From: Candidatus Coliplasma caballi
GTDB lineage: Bacteria; Bacillota; Clostridia; Oscillospirales; CAG-382
Assembly (NCBI GenBank): GCA_018065365.1
Contig: JAGHTH010000054.1
Span: 1 to 6,333 of the forward strand
Reading direction: 5' to 3'
DNA: 6,333 nucleotides
Shown here: positions 1 to 4,960 of the stretch, one piece after another
Layout of the letters: each line of letters starts with the position of its first letter
How positions within the stretch are numbered: position 1 is the stretch's first letter
The notes under the pieces: generated by a model
Told to the model about the DNA's origin: nothing
Databases searched by the model: none
What the model saw: the letters and a program-made list of their open reading frames with translations, nothing else
Program-made: the position numbers and the translations under genes

Positions 1-47
1 GTCAGAAAGAGCGCGTAAAAAAGCAGATTTTTGCTGCTGCGGAAGCC

Positions 48-284
48 CTATTGCAGAGCTCCCAGCTTTACCCGGACAACTTCACCACGCGAGTGCCACC
101 AATACAAGGAATAAAAGGGGACGAACGCGAAGCAAGCAAATTCGCTTCCGAAACGATCTGTGTCGTTTTGCAGGATGTGCACGTTTTTGACAAGCTGGTA
201 TTTCCAATAGAAAAAGTAAATCCCGCAGGTCACCAAACTCAAAAGGATCGACTTCACGATCTCGCGTCTGCTGATTTTGCTCAC
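48..284 (-). CDS. DUF4234-like small two-helix membrane protein, possibly truncated
   Basis: This 78-residue protein has two hydrophobic segments, about residues 10-28 and 47-63. The first carries the TCGIY...YWKY pattern and the second the FYSLYWWHSRGE pattern, both typical of DUF4234-type membrane proteins of unknown function. The start is GTG at 284, supported by a strong AAGGAGG at 292-298 with a 7-nt gap. The protein is probably in the cytoplasmic membrane. Family members as I recall them usually continue after the second helix with a Gly-Ile/Leu-Pro turn and a third hydrophobic stretch. Here the frame stops at 48-50, while another frame continues open to the window edge with a GLPQQQ segment, so a frameshift is possible. 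No promoter of its own is visible, so it may be read from the ATPase promoter upstream. Function is unknown. Confidence 0.7.
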   Translation of the reverse strand: MSKISRREIVKSILLSLVTCGIYFFYWKYQLVKNVHILQNDTDRFGSEFACFAFVPFYSLYWWHSRGEVVRVKLGALQ

Positions 285-291
285 AGGGAGG

Positions 292-298
292 CCTCCTT
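292..298 (-). promoter_or_regulatory. Ribosome binding site deciding the GTG start of the DUF4234-like gene
   Basis: The minus strand reads AAGGAGG seven bases before GTG at 284. This strong Shine-Dalgarno match supports GTG rather than a later ATG as the start. Confidence 0.75.
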
Positions 299-323
299 AA
301 AAGTAAAATGTTTGATGTTTTTT

Positions 324-370
324 ATTCTTTTTCACGCCGGCTCCGGCTTCCCCGCCGACGCGACGGCGAA
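324..370 (-). repeat. Diverged second copy of the mgtE 3' end (repeat copy A)
   Basis: Read on the minus strand, this stretch encodes FAVASAGKPEPA and a TGA stop, against FAVASAVLPELA and TGA at the true end of mgtE. Over 38 bases, 333-370 against 1882-1919, I count 33 identities, including an exact 19-base run (352-370 against 1901-1919). Similarity continues weakly about 10 bases past the stop. Its reading frame is not part of any intact gene here. It is best explained as a displaced or duplicated remnant of the mgtE tail, separated from mgtE by the ATPase gene. Confidence 0.8.
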
Positions 371-396
371 GTCATCTTGATCCGCTTTTCGGCATC

Positions 397-1716
397 CTAA
401 TATTTCATGCTGTTTTCATCAAGCAGAAAATCGATCAGCCCGATGATCAAAAAACCGTTCGTATCATAATACGGCTTCATAGATCCGTAAACAACGATGA
501 TTTTTTTGAAAGAATCTCCGATTTCTTTGAGGGATCGTTCTTCCTGAAACTTTTTCGCGTCATCCTCGATCGAATACGCAGACTGGATATAAACCCTTTC
601 CGATCCCTTGTTTGCCACAAAATCCACTTCAAAGTTTTTCTTGGAATAACTGCCGGTCTGATTGGGAACATTTTTTTCCACCATTCCGACGTCAACGTTG
701 TACCCTCTGTTCAAAAGCTCGTTATAAAGAAGGTTCTCCATCAAATGCGTCTTCTCGAATTGGCGGAACCCGATCACGGCGTTTCTGACACCCAGATCAC
801 CAAAATAGTATTTACACGGTGAACCGATATATTTTCTGCCTTTCACATTATATCTTTTTGCAGACTTAATAATAAAGGCGTCCTCAAGAAACCGCAGATA
901 TCTCTGGATCGTGGTCACCCGGATCGCGCTGCTTTCTTTTGACAAAAAAGTATCCGCAATCTTTTTTGGATTGGTCAAAGCGCCGACGGAAGAAGAGACG
1001 ATTTCCGCAAGTTCTCTGAACTCGGCGGTATTCTTGATCTTCGTTCTGTCCAATATATCTTTCTCATAGATCGTTTCATACGCCTGCGAAAGATAACTCT
1101 CTTTGTTTTGGATCCCGTCTGCCAGAACGCAAAGCGGAAGCCCGCCGTATCGGAGATAATCCTCGAGTAAATCCCGTTTATCCCCACCGACGGTTTCGTA
1201 TATTTCTTTAAAAGACAAGGGCTGCAGACTGATCACGTCGCCTCTGCCCCTGAATTCGGTCGCGATGTCGGACGACAGAAATTTTGAATTGCTCCCCGTC
1301 ACATAGACGTCGAGATGATCATATCGCAGAAATCCGTTCAGCGTCTCCGCAAAATTCTCGAGCTTCTGCACCTCGTCAAGCAACAGATAATACTGCCCGT
1401 CTTCGCTTGTTTTGCTTTTGATAAACGCTCTGAATTTCTTGGCATTGATCACGTAATCGGTTTTCGTCCCTTTTACATGGACTCTCGTTTCTTCTTCCGG
1501 ATAGAAGGGATCAAGCTTGTCAATATCGTCCCCGAAATCAAATGCGAACTCAATAATCCGATCCTTTTGAACCCCTTTTTCCAAAAGATATCCTTTGAAA
1601 ATGTGATCCAATAAATAAGACTTGCCGCATCTTCTGAGCCCGGTAATGATCTTGATAAGATGATTGTTTTCCTTTGAAATCAGTTCCTCCAGCTTTTTGC
1701 TTCGCGAAAATTCCAT
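397..1716 (-). CDS. AAA-type ATPase with C-terminal DUF4143 domain
   Basis: The protein has 439 residues, normal for the AAA_14/DUF4143 family. The N-terminal ATPase domain shows a Walker A motif GLRRCGKS (residues 26-33), a Walker B LLLDEVQ (111-117), a VTGSNS sensor-type strand (139-144) and an EFRGR arginine-finger-like segment (154-158). The DUF4143 part begins near KDIL (219-222) and ends in a PD-(D/E)XK-like core: Glu327, FEVDFV with Asp365, and VYIQSAY, where Gln replaces the usual catalytic Lys. That replacement is common in the family and argues against plain nuclease activity. The start ATG at 1716 has GGAGGG six bases upstream. It has its own consensus promoter. Base composition is visibly AT-richer than mgtE or ung. 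Direct repeats of the mgtE tail flank it, which suggests horizontal acquisition. Cellular role is unknown; family members are often mobile or accessory. Confidence 0.92.
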   Translation of the reverse strand: MEFSRSKKLEELISKENNHLIKIITGLRRCGKSYLLDHIFKGYLLEKGVQKDRIIEFAFDFGDDIDKLDPFYPEEETRVHVKGTKTDYVINAKKFRAFIKSKTSEDGQYYLLLDEVQKLENFAETLNGFLRYDHLDVYVTGSNSKFLSSDIATEFRGRGDVISLQPLSFKEIYETVGGDKRDLLEDYLRYGGLPLCVLADGIQNKESYLSQAYETIYEKDILDRTKIKNTAEFRELAEIVSSSVGALTNPKKIADTFLSKESSAIRVTTIQRYLRFLEDAFIIKSAKRYNVKGRKYIGSPCKYYFGDLGVRNAVIGFRQFEKTHLMENLLYNELLNRGYNVDVGMVEKNVPNQTGSYSKKNFEVDFVANKGSERVYIQSAYSIEDDAKKFQEERSLKEIGDSFKKIIVVYGSMKPYYDTNGFLIIGLIDFLLDENSMKY

Positions 1717-1722
1717 GTTGAT

Positions 1723-1728
1723 CCCTCC
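1723..1728 (-). promoter_or_regulatory. Ribosome binding site of the ATPase gene
   Basis: The minus strand reads GGAGGG, then six bases, then ATG at 1716. This supports the chosen start. Confidence 0.75.
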
Positions 1729-1747
1729 ACGTTAATACATCCAAACT

Positions 1748-1779
1748 GAAATATTTTGCGAGTACACGCAATTTATTTC
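1748..1779. promoter_or_regulatory. Imperfect 32-bp palindrome at the ATPase transcription start (operator candidate)
   Basis: Arms GAAATATTTTGCG (1748-1760) and CGCAATTTATTTC (1767-1779) are reverse complements at 11 of 13 positions, around a nearly symmetrical AGTACA centre. The -10 hexamer ends at 1786 (minus-strand reading), so transcription should begin near 1779 and the palindrome would occupy about +1 to +32. This is a classic place for a repressor operator. As RNA it could instead form a 5' leader hairpin. No regulator gene is visible in the window. Confidence 0.55.
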
Positions 1780-1785
1780 AATGAC

Positions 1786-1814
1786 ATTATAGCAATGTTT
1801 TTTCCATCTGTCAA
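1786..1814 (-). promoter_or_regulatory. Consensus sigma-A promoter of the ATPase gene
   Basis: On the minus strand a perfect TTGACA (1809-1814) is followed by 17 bases and a perfect TATAAT (1786-1791). A TGC just before the -10 adds an extended -10 element. The expected leader is about 60 nt. Both hexamers match consensus exactly, which predicts strong basal transcription unless repressed. Confidence 0.88.
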
Positions 1815-1872
1815 GATGTTTGTAAAAAGATTGCGCGTTTTTCGGAAATATCGACCGGATTTTTCGCATTTT

Positions 1873-1919
1873 GTCCTTTTTCACGCCAACTCCGGCAACA
1901 CCGCCGACGCGACGGCGAA
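1873..1919 (-). repeat. mgtE 3' end as direct repeat (copy B)
   Basis: This is the genuine end of mgtE with its TGA stop and the first downstream bases, and it is the partner of the diverged copy at 324-370. The exact shared run CCGCCGACGCGACGGCGAA lies at 1901-1919. Both copies point the same way and flank the ATPase gene, about 1.55 kb apart. Confidence 0.8.
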
Positions 1920-3200
1920 ATAGATCAGCAAACTCAACACGTCCACGATGGTCGTGATGAACGGACTCGCCATGACGGCAGGGTCCAATTTGAGCTTCTT
2001 CGCCAGCAGCGGCAGCGTGCAGCCCACCATTTTTGCCGCCAGAATGGTCGCGCAAAGCGTCAACGCGACCGCAAGTCCCTGCAAAACGCTCGCGCCGTCC
2101 AGCAGCGTTACTTTCGCAAAACTGACCGCCGACAGCGAAACGCCGCACAAAATCGACACGCGGAACTCTTTCCACACGATCCGCAGCACGTCGCTGACGT
2201 GCAGTTCGCCGAGCGAAAGCCCACGGATAATGGTTACCGACGCCTGCGAGCCGGCGTTGCCCGCCGTGTCCATCAGCATCGGAATGAAGATCGTTAAGAT
2301 CGGCACCACCGCGAGCGCTTCCTCGTAACTCGACAGGATCAGACTCGTAAACGTCGCCGACACCATCAGAAGCAGCAGCCACGGAATGCGCTTCTTCCAG
2401 GTCTCGAACACGCCCGTCGCCAGATACGGCTTGTCCGTCGGAACGATAGCCGCCATCTTTTCGATATCCTCGGTAACCTCGTCCTGAATGACGTCCGCCG
2501 CGTCGTCGTAGGTAACGATACCGACCAGTCTCCCGCCCTTGTCCACGACGGGAATGGCAAGAAAGTCGTATTTTGCCATGGTCTGCGCCACGCGCTCCTT
2601 GTCGTCGCCGGTCTCGACCGAGATCACGTTGGTGGTCATGATGTCGCCGATGACCGCCTCTTTGTCCGAAAGCAGCAGGTCGCGCACCGTAACCAGACCG
2701 ATCAGCGTGCGGTCTTTCTCGGTTACGTAGCAGGTGTAGATCGTCTCCTTGTCCACGCCTTCTTTGCGGATGCGGTCAAACGATTCCGCCACGGTCATAT
2801 CTTTGCCCAAACGGATGTACTCCGTGGTCATAATGCTGCCCGCGCTGTCTTTCGGGTAGCGCAAGATCGTGTTGATCGCCTCGCGGGAAGCCGTGTCGGC
2901 AGTCAAAAGGATCCTCTTGACCACGTTGGCGGGCATTTCCTCAATGATATCGACCGTATCGTCGATGTAAAGCTCGTCCAGCACGGCGCGAAGTTCGCTG
3001 TCCGTGAACATCCGGATCAGCGCCTCTTGATGCGCGGGCGACATCTCGACGAACACTTCCGCCGCCGTTTCTTTCGGCAGCAGGCGGTACAGCCGCACGA
3101 TCTCGTTGTCTTCCATTTCCTCCGCGACGATCGCGATATCCTGCGGTTCCAGCAAGGACAGCGCGCCGCGCAGTTCGCGGAACTGATGCTTTTCGATCAT
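1881..3200 (-). CDS. mgtE: MgtE family magnesium channel/transporter
   Basis: A membrane Mg2+ channel gated by cytoplasmic Mg2+ sensing. The 439 residues show, in order, a helical MgtE N domain (about 1-115), two CBS domains (about 125-180 and 187-240), a linking helix, and a five-helix pore domain (about 272-435). The pore domain carries the selectivity-type motif PMLMDTAGNAGSQAS (307-321), and Asp420 in IVDVLSLLIY aligns by eye with the pore Asp of Thermus MgtE. The ATG at 3200 has no good ribosome binding site. The frame stays open upstream to 3246, and that extension (NEELLREYPDKLRG) resembles the usual family N terminus. An ATG at 3251 has AGAGAGG nine bases upstream but is followed directly by TAG. 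The natural start may therefore be 3251 with a nonsense codon, giving about 456 residues without it. A long leader with a terminator precedes the gene. Confidence 0.93.
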   Translation of the reverse strand: MIEKHQFRELRGALSLLEPQDIAIVAEEMEDNEIVRLYRLLPKETAAEVFVEMSPAHQEALIRMFTDSELRAVLDELYIDDTVDIIEEMPANVVKRILLTADTASREAINTILRYPKDSAGSIMTTEYIRLGKDMTVAESFDRIRKEGVDKETIYTCYVTEKDRTLIGLVTVRDLLLSDKEAVIGDIMTTNVISVETGDDKERVAQTMAKYDFLAIPVVDKGGRLVGIVTYDDAADVIQDEVTEDIEKMAAIVPTDKPYLATGVFETWKKRIPWLLLLMVSATFTSLILSSYEEALAVVPILTIFIPMLMDTAGNAGSQASVTIIRGLSLGELHVSDVLRIVWKEFRVSILCGVSLSAVSFAKVTLLDGASVLQGLAVALTLCATILAAKMVGCTLPLLAKKLKLDPAVMASPFITTIVDVLSLLIYFAVASAVLPELA

Positions 3201-3248
3201 TCCGCGCAGTTTGTCCGGATACTCTCTCCGGAGCAGCTCCTCATTCTA

Positions 3249-3268
3249 CATGATCCCATACCTCTCTT
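3249..3268 (-). promoter_or_regulatory. Shine-Dalgarno and ATG followed by TAG, in frame with mgtE
   Basis: The minus strand carries AGAGAGG (3262-3268), nine bases, then ATG (3249-3251) and TAG (3246-3248). This ATG lies exactly 17 codons before the ATG at 3200 and in the same frame. It is either a mutated or misread mgtE start or a minimal start-stop leader element. Confidence 0.6.
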
Positions 3269-3491
3269 TTTTCATCAATCAAAATGTACGCAAAAGGTAT
3301 GGCGTAGAGTCGCAAAAAACATCCTGCGAAAAACAAAAAGCGGGGTCAAACCCCGCGGCAGATCGGACGCAAAAAGAACACCGATCCGGTCGCGCGGCGT
3401 TTGATTTTTTCGTTTTCGCATAATCGCGGCTCTATGCCGCTACTTCGTCCAACGTCCATCCGGTGTTCACATCCTTTCGGTCTTATTTTCT
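3252..3491 (-). promoter_or_regulatory. Long structured mgtE leader (candidate attenuator or riboswitch-like RNA)
   Basis: About 240 nt separate the predicted transcription start (near 3491) from 3251. Visible pairings are GCGGC/GCCGC (3426-3440), an 8-bp long-range stem GAACACCG/CGGTGTTC (3376-3383 with 3461-3468), and a competing 6-bp stem GATCGG/CCGATC (3361-3366 with 3381-3386). The two stems share bases 3381-3383, so they exclude each other. A terminator hairpin follows. Many mgtE genes in Firmicutes are controlled by the Mg2+-sensing M-box, but I do not see M-box conserved motifs here, so the class is unassigned. A short GTG reading frame of 12 codons also lies early in the leader, without a well-spaced ribosome site. 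Confidence 0.5.
3329..3356 (-). terminator. Intrinsic terminator inside the mgtE leader
   Basis: The minus strand forms a GCGGGGT/ACCCCGC stem (7 bp, TTG loop, 3340-3356) followed by TTTTTGTTTTT (3329-3339). It lies about 160 nt after the predicted start of transcription and about 80 nt before 3251. It could attenuate mgtE or end a separate small RNA. On the plus strand there is no T tract after the stem, so it is not oriented to end plus-strand transcripts. Confidence 0.8.
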
Positions 3492-3497
3492 GCCTCT

Positions 3498-3526
3498 ATT
3501 CTATCCTTTTTTTGCGCACTTGTCAA
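3498..3526 (-). promoter_or_regulatory. Sigma-A promoter of mgtE leader
   Basis: The minus strand shows TTGACA (3521-3526), a 17-base spacer and TAGAAT (3498-3503). It points toward mgtE and is divergent from the ung promoter about 60 bp away. Confidence 0.85.
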
Positions 3527-3588
3527 CCGCAAAAATACATTTTTTCGCTTGATGCGGGAAAAATATTTCCGGGATCCGCCGTTTTCTC

Positions 3589-3617
3589 TTGCAACGCCGG
3601 CTTCTCTGTGCTATACT
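3589..3617 (+). promoter_or_regulatory. Sigma-A promoter of ung
   Basis: TTGCAA (3589-3594), a 17-base spacer and TATACT (3612-3617), with TGC just before the -10 as an extended element. Transcription would start about 30 bases before the ung ATG. An imperfect palindrome around GGAAAAATATTTCC (3558-3571) lies between this and the mgtE promoter. Confidence 0.8.
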
Positions 3618-3654
3618 GTTGTCGAAAAAGCAAGGAAAGTGAGGAACGCGATCC

Positions 3655-4326
3655 ATGTTCCGTTTCGGCAACGCGTGGGACGACCTGCTCGCCCCCGAGT
3701 ACGACAAGCCCTACTACCAAAAACTCCGCGCCTTTCTCAAAGAGGAATACCTGCACTCCGGCGTCCGCGTCTTTCCCCCGATGGAAGATCTGTTCGCGGC
3801 GTTCCGCCACACCGACTATCACGACGTCAAGGCGGTCATTCTCGGGCAGGATCCCTACCACGAATACGGGCAGGCGCACGGGCTTTGCTTCTCGGTGCGG
3901 AAAGGCGTCGAGATCCCGCCCTCGCTGCTCAACATCTACAAAGAACTCCACGCCGAACTCGGCTTTACCCCGCCCTCCCACGGCGAACTGACCGCCTGGG
4001 CAGACCGCGGCGTGCTGCTGCTCAACAGCGTGCTGACCGTCCGCGAGGGCGCCGCCGGCTCCCACCGGAATCGCGGCTGGGAACAGTTTACCGACCGCGC
4101 GATCGAACTGCTCAACGACCGCGACCGACCCGTCGTCTTCTTCCTCTGGGGAAGCTACGCCCGCGCCAAAAAAGAACTCATCACCAACCCGCGCCACCTC
4201 GTACTCGAATGCGCGCACCCTTCCCCCCTCTCCGCGTCCCGCGGCTTCTTCGGCTGCGGCCATTTCCGCGCCGCCAACGACTTCCTCGGCGACCGCGCGA
4301 TCGACTGGACGTTGGAGGAAACGTGA
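3655..4326 (+). CDS. ung: Uracil-DNA glycosylase, family 1
   Basis: The enzyme removes uracil from DNA by cutting the N-glycosidic bond, the first step of base excision repair in the cytoplasm. The 223-residue length is standard. Diagnostic motifs are present: GQDPYH (64-69) with the water-activating Asp66, LLLNSVLTVR (121-130) with the uracil-reading Asn124, and HPSPLSA (188-194) with the catalytic His188. The start ATG at 3655 is supported by GAGGAA at 3641-3646, eight bases upstream, and by the promoter close before it. It is a single-gene unit, divergent from mgtE and followed by a long hairpin. Third positions are strongly GC-rich, which produces long spurious open frames on the other strand. 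No key residue is missing. Confidence 0.97.
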   Translation: MFRFGNAWDDLLAPEYDKPYYQKLRAFLKEEYLHSGVRVFPPMEDLFAAFRHTDYHDVKAVILGQDPYHEYGQAHGLCFSVRKGVEIPPSLLNIYKELHAELGFTPPSHGELTAWADRGVLLLNSVLTVREGAAGSHRNRGWEQFTDRAIELLNDRDRPVVFFLWGSYARAKKELITNPRHLVLECAHPSPLSASRGFFGCGHFRAANDFLGDRAIDWTLEET

Positions 4327-4337
4327 TTTTGGGATGA

Positions 4338-4378
4338 TGTGGGGGAAAACTTTTTTCGAAAAAAAGTTTTCCCCCACA
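4338..4378. repeat. Long perfect hairpin (19-bp stem) after ung
   Basis: The arms at 4338-4356 and 4360-4378 are exact reverse complements around a CGA loop. Each combines TGTGGGGG, AAAAC and a T run. It follows the ung stop by 11 bases and could act as a terminator or RNA-stabilising stem in either direction, since the T run is inside the stem rather than after it. It resembles palindromic intergenic repeats seen in gut Clostridia genomes; that is from memory and unchecked. Confidence 0.75.
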
Positions 4379-4552
4379 CCCCTTTTCAAAAAACTTATTT
4401 TGGAAAACAAAAAATGATTCTGATTGTGAATAGAGTTCCTGTTTTGCAGCACCTTTTCATATGGCAAAGACCTGCCGTCTGTCCTTTTTTGAAAAGCACT
4501 CAAAAAAAGTGAAACACTCTGTAAAATCGCCATACGAAACGGTTGGTACCCC

Positions 4553-4598
4553 GGCGCCCTTTTCAAGGGAGCTGGCGAGCGAAGCGAGACTGAGGGAT
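4553..4598 (+). repeat. Probable dispersed extragenic repeat unit
   Basis: The stretch contains GCGCCCTT, a short loop and AAGGGAGC (7 of 8 paired), then GGCGAGCGAAGCGAGACTGA and GGGAT. Near-identical AAGGGAGCTG...ACTGAGGGAT units recur in intergenic DNA of many Clostridia, as I remember it. Only one copy is in this window, so the dispersed nature is knowledge-based rather than seen here. Confidence 0.5.
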
Positions 4599-4665
4599 AG
4601 CTTTGGGGAAAGAACTGTTTTTGTAAAAGGAAAAATAGAAATTTCAACCGGAAAAGAGGAACGTC

Positions 4666-4824
4666 ATGCGCCGGACACACCGCGTCGCCGTGGGAATTTT
4701 TCTTGCCGCGCTCTGCTTTTTCTGCCTGCCCGGCGCTTCGGAAATCCCGTTCTTCCTGCCGCTCCTGTTCTGCGGCTGCCTGCTCGCGTTCTTCGAAACG
4801 GTCTCGCGCCGTCAAAAGAAATAA
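4666..4824 (+). CDS. 52-residue hydrophobic membrane miniprotein
   Basis: This short gene encodes 52 residues. It begins with a basic MRRTHR, has a hydrophobic helix at about residues 7-22, a PGASEIP turn (22-28), a second hydrophobic helix at about 29-43, and a basic end SRRQKK. This pattern predicts a two-helix hairpin in the membrane with both ends in the cytoplasm. Four cysteines (17, 20, 36, 38) lie in the helices. AGAGGA at 4655-4660 sits five bases before ATG. An intrinsic terminator follows 14 bases after the stop, so it appears to be a complete single-gene unit. I do not recognise a family. A spurious ORF is possible, but ribosome site, topology and terminator agree. Confidence 0.7.
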   Translation: MRRTHRVAVGIFLAALCFFCLPGASEIPFFLPLLFCGCLLAFFETVSRRQKK

Positions 4825-4838
4825 CGCGCATTTTTAAC

Positions 4839-4859
4839 GCGGGGAACTCCCGCCTTTTT
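4839..4859 (+). terminator. Intrinsic terminator after the miniprotein gene
   Basis: GCGGG (4839-4843) pairs with CCCGC (4849-4853), with a possible extra G-T pair, followed by a cytosine and TTTTT (4855-4859). It separates the miniprotein from the downstream promoter. Confidence 0.75.
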
Positions 4860-4898
4860 CTATTTTGGCGCAAATCGTCAAAAGCCGAAACAATGTTC

Positions 4899-4927
4899 TT
4901 GACTTTTCCGGCAAAAGCGTGTATAAT
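4899..4927 (+). promoter_or_regulatory. Sigma-A promoter of the gtrA-like operon
   Basis: TTGACT (4899-4904), a 17-base spacer and a perfect TATAAT (4922-4927). The start of transcription would fall near 4934, giving a leader of about 27 bases before the ATG at 4961. Confidence 0.87.
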
Positions 4928-4960
4928 AGGTAGGCAAAAAAAGAAAAAGAGAAGCGCAGC

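Larger units (their letters stand above)
4327..4665. other. Gene-free 339-bp tract with nested inverted repeats
   Basis: No convincing gene is seen on either strand. Besides the 19-bp hairpin at its left end, it holds a 12-bp perfect inverted repeat CTTTTCAAAAAA/TTTTTTGAAAAG (4382-4393 and 4485-4496). It also holds a near-perfect one, TTTCATATGGC against GCCATACGAAA (4455-4465 and 4529-4539, 10 of 11), and the motif at 4553-4598. The two spaced repeats interlock rather than nest cleanly. No clear promoter for the downstream small gene was found. Confidence 0.6.

Noticed and set aside
371..396. Longer gene fragment upstream of the displaced mgtE tail
   Set aside because: In the same frame the preceding codons read ADQDD and do not match the MgtE pore helix, so homology begins at about 370 and no larger remnant can be supported.
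1820..1880. Terminator directly after mgtE
   Set aside because: Only a 3-bp CGG/CCG pairing near an A-rich stretch was found on the minus strand, too weak to call. Read-through into the ATPase gene is possible.
1732..2382. Minus-strand open frame overlapping the end of mgtE
   Set aside because: It lies out of frame within the MgtE pore domain and has a composition expected from frame-shifted GC-rich coding sequence.
3252..3491. mgtE leader as a classic M-box riboswitch
   Set aside because: The conserved internal segments I associate with the M-box are not visible; only generic attenuator features are. A covariance search is needed to settle this.
3549..4337. Alternative plus-strand frame over ung (262 codons, Arg/Pro-rich)
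   Set aside because: It is an out-of-frame reading of ung with no ribosome site at its start. The Arg/Pro excess is a GC-rich shadow artefact.
3523..4815. Long open frame on the minus strand across ung (430 codons)
   Set aside because: It is antisense to an unmistakable ung gene, has Ala/Glu/Val-rich composition typical of GC-rich third-position shadows, shows no domain, and runs through the palindromic intergenic tract.
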